Origin: Cristatella mucedo
Taxonomy: Eukaryota; Bryozoa; Phylactolaemata; Cristatellidae
DNA: 64,000 nucleotides
Reading direction: 5' to 3'
Assembly: GCA_009760855.2 (NCBI GenBank)
Contig: WPIO01000062.1
Coordinates: forward strand, 1,088,001-1,152,000
Positions within the stretch are counted from its first letter, which is position 1. Each line of letters begins with the position of its first letter. A program made the translations under genes and the position numbers. Shown here in pieces: positions 54,839 to 64,000 of the stretch. The notes beneath the pieces were generated by a model. The model did not search any database. It was not told the DNA's origin and worked only from the letters and a program-made list of their open reading frames with translations.

Positions 54839-55009
54839 ACACTAGCTGATTTAACAGCCTCTTTTTGTATAGCGAGGGAAGAGCCTTTACGGCTATCACC
54901 ACCGCTTGCAGCGGCAATCGAGGATCGCCCACCGCAGGATTTGGACCCACGACCTCGGGGCCGAAGTCGTGAAAAGCAACCACTTCATCTAGCGTGCTAT
55001 CACGGCTCA
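54839..55009 (-). mobile_element. tRNA-derived SINE, family 1
   Basis: The minus strand begins GAGCCGTGATAGCACGCTAG, with box B GTGGGTCCAAATCC (diverged). It has almost no A/T tail. It is absent from block copy 1. Confidence 0.85.
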
Positions 55010-55227
55010 CAAGGGTCTGCCGTGCGCGAGGTGTTACGAAGAGCGCAACGGAAGTCTTACGGAAAGGGTGCTGCTTTGGCGACATACTTTGCTTAATGAT
55101 TTGTGGCGGTAAATGTGTAAATGATTTGGTGCATTTGGTGCCGATTTCGTCGGTGCAGCACCGACAGATCCATGCAAAAGTGACTGGTGAGCCGCGACCC
55201 AAAGGAAAGTGCAGAACTGCGCAGAGA

Positions 55228-55998
55228 CAAGTGGATCAGCTGAACTCGTATATTGAAACTTCAAACCTTGCTTGTAAGATCCAGTCTGGTTTTAGAGCTA
55301 ACCAATCAACAGAGTCAGCATTACTTCGGGTGTACAATGACTTACTTGGAAAAGCAGACTTAGAGAGAGTATCTCTGCTTGTTTTGCTCAATCTTATGGC
55401 AGCTTTTGATACTATCGATCACCATCATCCTTCATGAGCACTTTTCATTTCGCCTGGGCATCTCTGCTCTGCAGTGGCTCAGGTCCTATCTCAGTGGGAG
55501 ACTCCGGAGTATCGATGTGAATGGAAAAAAAGATTATCCGAGGAACCTCTGAAATATGGGGTACCTCAGTTTTCCGTGCATAGTCCCGTTCTTTACATGG
55601 CGTATACTCTCCCTCTTGCCGATGCGATTGCCAAGCACAATCTAGCTTTCAATTCTATGCAGATGACACTCAGCTGTATTTTTGCTTTGATCCCTCCTAG
55701 CCCTCCAGCACGTCGAACTCTCTCAACTCCCTTGCTGCATGTATTGATGACATCCGCACATGGATGGTAGCAAATTCTCTTTAATTGAACGCTGACAAAA
55801 CAGCATACTAGTTATGGGCAAACCAAGTGTGAGTCAGAAATTGGAAAGGCTAACGCTCAAAATTGGCTCTGCCAACATATCTCCTGTTGAATCTGCACGA
55901 AATCTAGGTATCATGTTCCAAGGTGACCTTTCTTTAGACGACCGCATCAACTCCACAATCAAGTCTGCCTACTTCCAGCTACAAAACATTGCTGAAGT
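55228..55998 (+). mobile_element. Internal LINE RT fragment without 3' end
   Basis: It begins GTGGATCAGCTGAACTCGTA and ends ACAAAACATTGCTGAAGTGG. It closely follows 47,030-47,800 and shares its odd changes (LLVLLNLMAAFD, GVPQFSVHSPVL). It lacks the family tail, so it was probably copied as DNA from a sister such as 47 kb, not inserted by normal retrotransposition. Block copy 1 has no counterpart. Confidence 0.75.
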
Positions 55999-56945
55999 GG
56001 ATCGGTGCACTGATGCGACGATCAGGCTACGCTCAGTGTCTTGTAGGAATGAACCTCGCGGCAGTGGCGGCGGGCAGCAACAAACGGGTGACGGCGGCGC
56101 CGGCGTTGGTGGTGGGTGATGACGCCGAGAAAACGCTGCGAGTTAGCCAGAAGGACAGCATGCTTTTTGTATTTTGAAGACTGCCTAAACATGCAAGGAT
56201 ACGGTTTGCTTGACGGATGCGCAGCTATTAATATCATTCGTCTACAACTGTCCCTTTAGTGCTAACGAACTAGATTAACGAAGTATGTTAGTACAACAAT
56301 TTCACGTCAAATGCCAGTGAGCGAGCGCTTGCAGTTCGAGATAAAATTGTACTAGAAGGACTCATTAAACCGCTAACCTCGGAGTGCGCAGACTTGCCGG
56401 TCTTGCGTAGCTTTTGGCAAGTCGAAAGCGTGCGAAATGAAGCCCGATTTCAGCCCGATTGACGCCCGTCGGGCGGCGCCGCTCAGGGTGCTGCCGACGA
56501 GCTCGAGAAAGTGGAGCCGACCTGTGCGAGCCGGCTCGAGCGTCCACGCCTACTCCCTATCCTTACGCCTCCTTCACTGAGCTTTGGCTTAACGAGCGCT
56601 CCGGCTTCGATAGTGCTCGTGTAACAAGGTAAAGCACGCTGGACGCGGCAGCGTCGACTAGCTTCGCTCGAAACGCTGAATGAGTACACTAGCGGGTAAC
56701 TAGCCGATCCGTCTACGAGCGAGTACAGAAGAGCAGGGAAACCTTGACCTTGCATGGGAGCAGAGACGAGCGCGGCTCACCGCCTCGTTAAATCGAAAGG
56801 ACACAGCTTATTTACACCATCCAGAGCTCACGGTTTGGCCCAATAGCCACAAACCCGAGCATTCCAATGGCAAATGTCGTCCTGAGTCATTCTCAATAGG
56901 CAGAGAGCGCTAGGGAGGTCAGAGGCGCTCTGAAGGCCACCGTTC
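55999..56945. other. Duplicated spacer, GC-rich core
   Basis: Counterpart of 7,690-7,985 and 8,518-8,993. No gene is recognised. Confidence 0.5.
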
Positions 56946-57190
56946 CAATAATAATAATTAGTAAAAATAATAATAAATTTGTATAGTGACCACAGATAAC
57001 TTATACTCTTTCTAGGGAATTAAAAATTTCTGCAAACCAGGCATGATCGAATGGTTAATCGTAATGGTCGATGACAACAACAAGCATACCATGGTTAGAG
57101 GTGACATGCACAGGGTCAGCATGTAAATATGGTTAGTGGCAGCACCCACGGTGTCGTATAGCCATCCAACCTGTCTCTATTGCCGCTGAA
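56946..57190 (-). mobile_element. 5'-truncated LINE tail (copy 2)
   Basis: Counterpart of 8,994-9,235, with (AAT)n and the TAGAGGTGACATGCACAGGG block. Confidence 0.75.
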
Positions 57191-60100
57191 TTGGTGAATA
57201 TTAGTAATAATATTAAGACATTCGTATAGCGTCCGTCAGAGAACTAAATATTTTCCCTGGCACTTGACATATGTCGTACAGAAACCCACAATGCAGGTTC
57301 ATTGATAACATGCACCGTTTGTGCAAGCAGGAGCACACTTGGGGCAATTCACATGAACCCAGCAAAGGCTTGTATGAGCCGGTGCGAGTTTAGCTTCTTT
57401 TTAAATGTCGTAAAATCGTGGGGAGGGATGCCTTGACATCATTAAGGAGTGAGATACATTCTTCGGGAGTGTACGAGCTAAAGGCACGGTCTCCAAAGGA
57501 TTTGAGTTTGGTTCGAGGTATAGCTAAACGACTTGAGTCAGACGAGCGGGTACGACGACTGGCAGAATTAAGAAACAGTACAGGTAAATGGGCCTGATCA
57601 AACGAATGAAGGGACCTAAGCATGAGTGACAGAATCTTGACGTCGATATGCTGCGTGATGGATGGCCAATACTGGTCTTTGAGCAAAAGTCAGATGTGGC
57701 ATTTGTTCAAGACAGACAAGACTGGCTGGCTGCAGAATTCTGCTCCTACTGTAGCACCGTACTGCATAGGCTGGAAGACCTCCAAGTAGTGAATTACAGA
57801 AGTCGAGACGAGATGTCGCAAATGCGTGGACCAAATTAGATTTAGTATTCCTGTCTAATCAGCGCGACATGTTTGAAATTTTACGAAGCTGAAAGTAGGC
57901 AGACTTTGCTGTGGAGATGATGTGATCGTCTGGTGGAAGTTTTGGTAAGAGATTCGTAAGGAGGTATGCTACTGGAGGTATGCTGGCTGAACACATGTTG
58001 AGGGATCAGTTTTCACATTTCTTAGTAACACTAGTTTTTCCCCTAACTAGTAATGTGGTGCATCATCATTCAAATTTCAAAAGTTGGTTGTCATCAAATG
58101 TTGGCTGTCATTCAAAAGTCATCAATACATGCAGCAGGAGAGTTTGACAGATTGAGGGCAGGAAGGTATCAAAGCAATTAAATCAAAGCAGCCGTTGGTC
58201 GTTAAAAAAGGAAAGCCTACATTGTGCTTAGCTATTAAATCGCCAAGAGGGAGAGTATAAATTGTGAAATGCAGTGAATCATGAGCAAATCCCTGGTGTA
58301 CATCTTATTTTAGAGGCTCCTCGGATGACTATTGCTCATTGACATCAGTGCTCTGGATTCTCCCACTGAGATAGAATGTAAACCATTGTATTGCACAGTA
58401 ATGCATTGCAGTGCCGGTGAGATGCACAGGTGACATATGAGGTACTCGAAAAGAACTCGGTGAGAAATAGTGCCAACCGCTTGCTGGCAGAGACCTAAGA
58501 CCTAAGCATTCATGAGGTCGTTATACACTTGCAGCAATGCTGAAACTGTTGAGTGGTTAGCTTTAAAACCTAACCGGTGCCTACTCTTTAGGTTTGAAGT
58601 TTTGATGTTAGAGTTTAAAGCTGGTCAGTCTTTACTCTTTATAAAAATTGTTGGCTTAACAACAACCTGATCGATAGGTGCAGGGACAAGACCCGAGGCT
58701 GAAGACATATTTATTATAAAATGCATACATGGCAACAGCAGATCTGGACATTGTAGAAGTAGAACAGTGGGACAATGGTCTAGAAAATTAGCTGCGTTCT
58801 TTGACAGCGGAATAAATTTCAGGATGAAGTCACATTCTAGGCAGGCTTGAATACGTACATTGAGGTGCTGCAAGGAATTTAAGGAGATGTCCAATAGAAG
58901 TGCTACTCGTATGTGGAGTAGTCCTGTAGCATGTTACCATGGAGATGGACCATCTGGTTTTATCTATCTTGCTGACACATGAGCCAGAGAATGTAATATA
59001 ATGTGATTCATCACCGTCTGTAACTCCACAAAGCCACAAAGACTCGAGTTTTTGTGTGGCGCACTCACAGCACAAGTGGCTTTTGGTACGCATCCGGTAG
59101 CCACCAGACTTCATCTCACTCAACCAAGAGAAAGCGAGAAGCATTGCTGAATCAGGAAAGCAGTTGAGGTAGTGGGTAGCATGGACGTAACAGCTCCAAA
59201 CGGCTGGAAAACATGTGCCATAGTCGGCAGCAGAAGAGTAGATTTCGTTTCATATGTTTTGGGGAAGTGAGTTCCACAGTCTAGGACCTGCAGACCAAAA
59301 GCTTCTGTCGCCAATGGTCTTTAAGCGGAGTAATGGAAAAGCTAATTTATCATACAGGACCTGAGGGCACGAGGAGGCTGAAACTAATGCTATGTTCAGC
59401 TAGGTATGGAGGAGCCAAGCCATGGCCTTGGCCTTGTGGGTCGACGTAAGAATTGTAGAGAAGCGATATGCTTGATCGCCTAAGAATCACTAGGTAATTA
59501 ATGGATCTGGCAGTAGTTTATAGGATTGTTTATGGTCGATGTCATCATTTTTGATACTGCATCTGCAATTCAAAAATGCCTTTGTAGAAGCTGGAGTTGG
59601 CCTTTGGCTAGGATAGTCTGGTATAGTCTACAGGACTCCCCGTGTGCCATTCGATTAGCGATCAGCCCTGATCTTCTTACATGGATTCACAAGCTTTCGC
59701 ATAGTAGTCGTAGCTATTTTAATGTCTGCAGTACACCATAGGCCACCTGGACAGCGCTTACAGTGTGCTTCGTCAGAGGAGCAAACTGTTCCAAAATGTC
59801 GGCGAATGTCGTGTCGCGGCTTTCCACGAGAGAGGGCAGGTTCGACGGAGAATCGCGGAGCTTTCGGGTAATGGAGCTACTTTTGTTTGGAAAGTAAGCA
59901 TGTCAAGGGGCTCGAAATTTCGCAATTCGCAAGTGAAGTTGACTTCCGAAGAGGACACTAGCTGCAGACTGAGTGAGATCCATACGCGGTCAGACTTTGG
60001 CTTGGTGAGCCGTAATGGCTCGAGGTAAGGCGGTTGCTTTTCACGACCTCGGCCACGAGGTCGTGGGTTCGAATTCTGCGGTGGGCGATCCTTTATCGCC

Positions 60101-60260
60101 ACTGCAAGCGGCGGTGATAGCCGCAAAGGCTCTTCTGTCGCTATACAAAAAGAGGCTGTTGAATCAGCTAGTATTATTATATTATATTAAGAGTTGACAG
60201 CATATAATTGTGGGAGAATGTCTGATCGGTTGTGAGTAGGGCCAGGCATGTGAGTCGAAA
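57191..60260 (-). mobile_element. Decayed LINE family C (copy 2)
   Basis: Counterpart of 9,236-12,350. C-terminal remnant at 57,390-57,834 (VKILSLMLRSLHSFDQ; KLKSFGDRAFSSYTPEE). LINE D is nested at 58,985-59,500. Linker at 59,640-59,990. The SINE at 60,004-60,182 is inserted near its 5' side. Frames are broken. Confidence 0.7.
60004..60182 (+). mobile_element. tRNA-derived SINE, family 1
   Basis: Plus strand TGGTGAGCCGTAATGGCTCG, box B GTGGGTTCGAATTC, body AAGCGGCGGTGATAGCCGCA, tail TATTATTATATTATATTA. Copy 1 has the uninterrupted sequence at 11,695-11,715. Confidence 0.9.
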
Positions 60261-60274
60261 AGAAAATGAAAGGT

Positions 60275-60800
60275 TATATCACCACTCTTAGGTACCTTCG
60301 TTCTCTGGCTTCAGTGTACCTATCTGAGCAACTTTTCAATCAGGCTGAGCATCGTACCCCCTTTCACCTGACTCAAACCGGCCCCCGAATGCAATGTATC
60401 TCCGTCTGTAACTCCACAAATTCATAAAGACCGTGTGGGTGTTGCACAGGAGAGTTTTGTATAGCGCACTCACAGCCTAAGCGGCTTTCAGTACGCATTA
60501 TGGAAAAGAAACTACAAACGCACCTGATCCAAAAATTTTCTGGGTGTGTGAGCATTGTCATCTGTGTGCTTTCTTTCGCATGCTTACACCGAGGACTTAT
60601 CAATAACCAATAGCCAAGCTTTTCTTGCTGCACTAGTAAAGAATCTAGAAAAAGATTCAGTTTTCCTATGGCACTCTACGAGCGTCTTTTTACTAATGTT
60701 ATCATTATTATTAGGCCGTTTAAGTAAACGTAATCCTCTGTCAAACGAAGGTTTTAACAGATTGAGTATCGTACAGTGCTTAATGATACGATTGGGCCAT
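60275..60800 (+). mobile_element. LINE C-terminal fragment, split by a LINE D tail
   Basis: Counterpart of 13,126-13,735. A minus-strand LINE D tail (60,388-60,500; ATGTATCTCCGTCTGTAACT) interrupts it, and part of the sequence seen in copy 1 (13,330-13,425) is missing. Confidence 0.6.
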
Positions 60801-60835
60801 CGCCCGACGATTTTCTCACTATTGCCATATAAATA

Positions 60836-60985
60836 TAAATAAATAAATATAATTCATTTGTATAGCGCCCTAAGAGAACTTTATCTCTATTCATGCGCTT
60901 CACATGTGCCACGGGGCTCGAGCCCACGACCTCGGCCAGACCTTGGTCGGGCGAGCACCTTAACCACTGGGCCAAACCGGCCCCT
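60836..60985 (-). mobile_element. SINE family 2
   Basis: On the minus strand the tRNA-like head is GGTTTGGCCCAGTGGTTAAG, then GGTCGTGGGCTCGAGCCCC, and the tail is AAGTTCTCTTAGGGCGCTAT plus (TTTA)n. It is absent from copy 1 near 13,770. Confidence 0.9.
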
Positions 60986-61362
60986 TATGCTGAAATGCTG
61001 GCCGTTGCTAATTGGTGTACATTAAGGAAGCAATACAATACGAGAAGTTAAAGGCTGTTACTGATATATGATTATTAAGAACCAGACACATTATAACCTT
61101 ACGCTGAGAATGCATTTATGCATCGCTGATGTGCCGCCGCTTCCAGATCGCTCCCACACTGCTGCAGCCGCCGGTCCCGCTAGGTCTGCCCCTCGGGCAG
61201 GGGTATTGATTAGGGCGGCCCTCAGCTGGCCCTCAGGGTCAATCGGCAGCAGTGCTCGGGGTTCAGGGGGAGGCCACGGTCCCCTGGGACACCGCACGTT
61301 CGCTCCAGATAGTGCAAGCACCTGTGCCCTCAGCGAAATAAAAATAAATAACAAGGCATTCG
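60986..61362. other. Duplicated spacer
   Basis: Counterpart of 13,780-14,180. The long G-runs of copy 1 are shorter here. The ORF 61,068-61,475 runs into the following LINE tail and is not a gene. Confidence 0.5.
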
Positions 61363-61555
61363 CTTTAATAATAATAATAATAATAATAATGCACTTGATA
61401 AAGCGCCCTCAGAGAACTCAATCTCTTTCTAGACGCTTTACATCTGCTGCAAAGGGAAACGCAATTGAATGGTAATATCATCCTTGATAAACAACATGAA
61501 TAACACGGTTAGGGGTGACATGCAGAGGGTCAGCATGCAAATGTAGTTAGTGGAT
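61363..61555 (-). mobile_element. 5'-truncated LINE tail, copy 2 only
   Basis: (AAT)n, GCACTTGATAAAGCGCCCTC, TCTTTCTAGACGCTTTACAT and GGGGTGACATGCAGAGGGTC on the plus strand. Copy 1 (about 14,190) has the uninterrupted site. Confidence 0.88.
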
Positions 61556-62235
61556 TGGCATCCCATGAGAACTAAATCGCTGTCCGAAGGGGGCTCTGTT
61601 TGGATGCAGGAGAGCGAAATCGCTGTAATCAGTCGCAGCTGCTTTCAGCAGCTCGCTTCCTGCGCAGGCAGGTCAACACGTCCTAAGCCAGCGGGCAAGC
61701 GCTGTGCGCAAGCGAGCTACACGTCGGCAGCCGTATGCCTACTTGCCGACTGAGGCGAACGCCCTTTGAGCCTTCACAGATGTAAGTGTGCACGTCAGGT
61801 TTACAGTGCACCTACCTAGTGCCTCTGAGCAGGCAGAAGCCGGAGCTCCTCAGTCTCCCTTCCCGAAGATCGGGGATCATAGGGCAGAGCTGCTTGAGAC
61901 GCCACTTTTCTGGTAGCGACTACAAGTCGGGCTCCATTGATCTTCTAGCTAAGCCGAAGTTCCGATGGGCCGAAATACGTGGGCCATTATTGAAGCACAA
62001 GCAAACTCTTAATCACAGCATCTACTAAAATTGGCTCAACAATAGATTGCTTACATGAACTAACTCTTTACAGTCCCGAATATTTAGTTGAATGCAAGCC
62101 AAAATATCGCCAAGCGATTACATAAAAATGCTCGAATCTTAAGAAATTACTCTGATAAGAGCGTGCAGATATGAACTTGGTATTAAATAAATAAACGTTC
62201 ATGCCAAGTCAATGTTCAATCCAGTGTGGCCAACA
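61556..62235. other. Duplicated spacer
   Basis: Counterpart of 14,195-14,790 and 15,925-16,164, without the SINE and (GA)n of copy 1. The 930 bases 14,990-15,920 of copy 1 are missing here. Confidence 0.55.
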
Positions 62236-62520
62236 ATTAATAATAATAATAATATTAGGCCGTTTGTGTAATGCCCTAACAGAATTTTAATTCTATTCAG
62301 GCGCTTTGTAACTCACTGCAAGACAATCGGTATCGTAAGTTTAGTGACATGTACTTTATCAAGCATTCAAGAGCATGCAAGTATCACACTCAGGCCGGCA
62401 TGCTAAAGTAAACAGGAATGCACCCATGGCCACCGGTTAGTGAGACTAGTGGCTAGTAACATGCACTGAATCATTCATGAGCACGCACGCAAAGCGCATC
62501 AGATCGAATAAAAAACAATG
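62236..62520 (-). mobile_element. Old LINE/SINE tail with 3' UTR (copy 2)
   Basis: Counterpart of 16,165-16,470: (AAT)n, GGCCGTTTGTGTAATGCCCT, AATTTTAATTCTATTCAGGC and GCTTTGTAACTCAC. Confidence 0.5.
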
Positions 62521-62599
62521 TCACTAGGGCAAAGGGAAAGCTGACTGGAAAAGATGCGTCCTGAATGATTAGTAATGTAGACGATATTTCTACGTAGCA

Positions 62600-63660
62600 T
62601 TGCCGGCTTTACGACTTAAGCGCGAGGCGAGCACATTTTGTCCAGCAGCTTTGTTTTCTTTGTTGATCAGTGCAAGCGCGAGTCAAAGCGGCCAATGCTT
62701 CTCTGCTGCTATATAGAAATGAAGCTGCTGAACCACGCGACATTTAATTCACCTTTCGATTGCCACCGGGCGCCCACCGCGAGCGTATTTACTTCCTAGG
62801 CACGCTGGCAATAATAGCCCTGCCACGTGACGGCCCCCGGCAGAATAATAGCGAGCACGAGCGCGCTCGCAGCGAGCGTGCCGGGAGTGTCGCGCTTCGT
62901 CGAGCGGCTTGCCCGCTAGCCTGGGACGTTGGCAGCGCCTGCATCGGCAGCGCGCGCGCGTCGTCGTCGTCGCTCGGGCTGTTTCCAATATTTTCTCCTG
63001 CGGCCGCCTCGTCGCAGCCTGCTCGCACAGAAAGTAGGTCGACGACGACGACGACGAAGAAGAACCTCGCGAGGTCCGCGGCCGCGGAGCGAGCGATAAC
63101 TGGCCGACGAGTAGCCGGGTGAGTAGTCCAGCCGGCGTCCAGTGTCCAGCAAAGTCGAGCCCGTTTGCGAGGAGGGCGCCCAGTGGCACTAGCGAGAAGA
63201 GCGAGACCGTTGCACTTCTTTTATAGCAGCAGCAGCCGCAATGGCGGCGGCCGCCTCGCAAGCAGACGGCGTCCTCGATGACTCAACTGCGCCAAGAGCG
63301 CTGTGGTCCGCTGGGAGAGCAGCGGCCACCGGAGGAACGTGGCTACTGGCTGACATTGTAGTTGGAAAATTTCTAGTTCCCGTGGGAGAGCGGCAGGTCG
63401 GTCGGGCAGCACGCGGTCGTCCAGATGGCGGCCGGAATCACCGGTAGCACTGTTGGGACAGGGGGGGGGGTTGATGACCGGCCGGTGCAGGTAGCGATTG
63501 GCAAACGTTCGCCAAGGGACCGCCGGCGGAGCGGCGGCGGCGGAGTGACTAGAGATATAAGTCGCGCCTCTTGCCAGCCGTTCACTGCGCGCGGCGCTGC
63601 CGTAGGCTCGTCTTTCTCTATTTAAGGCCGATGCAAGGACCGACTGGACTTTAGGTAGTC
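62600..63660 (+). promoter_or_regulatory. CpG-rich first-exon-like island (copy 2)
   Basis: Counterpart of 16,560-17,790 with close identity up to about 63,500. About 200 bp present in copy 1 (17,480-17,690) are deleted here. The ATG at 63,241 opens a 68-codon frame starting MAAAASQADGVLDDSTAP. Confidence 0.45.
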
Positions 63661-63842
63661 ACTAGAATGAGCGAAGCCACGACTACTTTACCAGCGAACC
63701 GCTGCTGGCCGCCATTACCTACTATAAGCGACGACTTGCAATGCGGCGTAGAGATGCGGTAAATTCGGTCAAGTCACCGCGGCAGCATCGTCTCAACTGA
63801 CTAGGAAAGTAGCGACAGCTTATTACGCCCTCTCGGAAACGC

Positions 63843-64000
63843 CTTTTAGCGGCAGAAGAGCCCTTACCGTACCGAAAGCCGCTTATGTAATGTATCTCCG
63901 TCAGTAACTCCACAAAGTCAAAAAGACCAAAGGCTTTGAGTGAGCTATTGAAAACTCTCCTGTGAAACACCCAATTAGTCTTTGTGGCTTTGTGGCGTGG
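63843..64000 (+). mobile_element. LINE family D tail with internal inverted piece
   Basis: Counterpart of 18,010-18,150, but a minus-strand piece of the same tail (TGTATCCCGT-like; ATGTAATGTATCTCCGTCAG) interrupts it at 63,893-63,935. It is cut by the window end. Confidence 0.6.

Larger units (their letters stand above)
45136..64000. repeat. Copy 2 of the ~18 kb duplicated block
   Basis: Collinear with 1-18,135 (anchors are listed there) and still matching at the window end, so it continues beyond. Insertions found only here include 45,359-46,090, 51,285-51,590, 52,372-52,815, 54,839-55,009, 55,228-55,998, 60,004-60,182, 60,836-60,985 and 61,363-61,555. Confidence 0.9.

Overview
The window comes from the nuclear genome of an invertebrate animal. 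It has a spliced seven-transmembrane opsin gene with GT/AG introns, several families of L2/CR1-type non-LTR retrotransposons, tRNA-derived SINEs with short A/T-rich tails, a MITE, a probable solo LTR, CpG-rich first-exon islands and long GA/CT/TA microsatellites. There are no bacterial operons, ribosome-binding sites or CRISPR arrays. The opsin class and the LINE style fit a marine deuterostome or a lophotrochozoan. I cannot name the species.

The one clear protein-coding gene is an opsin on the + strand (coding exons 23,129-38,922; AATAAA at 39,137). Exons 1, 2, 3, 4 and 5 join with phases 1, 1, 1 and 0 to give 414 residues. The protein has the retinal-binding lysine (K331) in an AKTS motif, NPILY, CWFPY, the two extracellular disulfide cysteines (C133 and C210) and a Glu at the position of bovine E181. 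Exon 2, which encodes the end of TM1 plus TM2, is present twice (23,974-24,159 and 26,582-26,767). The two copies are both exactly 186 nt, have the same entry and exit phase and are 72% identical in protein (44 of 61 residues). They look like mutually exclusive alternative exons. The usual E/DRY motif at the end of TM3 reads TRF.

Layout: bases 1 to about 18,135 and 45,136 to 64,000 are two collinear, diverged copies of one ~18 kb block in the same orientation, offset by about 45-47 kb. The opsin lies between them, so the repeating unit may be a ~45 kb tandem duplication that includes the opsin. Many transposons are present in only one of the two copies, giving natural filled/empty site pairs. 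The duplicated block itself is mostly LINE relics, SINEs and a CpG island with a start-codon ORF (17,192 and 63,241). Part of that island (17,250-17,790) was copied again to 22,457-23,004, just upstream of the opsin start codon, where it is flanked by a 117-bp direct repeat.

The intervals 18,340-21,080, 24,755-25,430, 31,460-32,770 and 40,855-42,400 are further LINE copies. The best-preserved reverse transcriptases are at 41,003-42,112 (+) and 53,651-54,430 (-). The opsin introns hold SINEs, LINE tails, a 510-bp MITE with 43-bp terminal inverted repeats (27,504-28,013) and a diverged inverted repeat pair (28.6 and 36.5 kb). No second intact cellular gene is evident. Boundaries of old repeats are approximate, read by eye.
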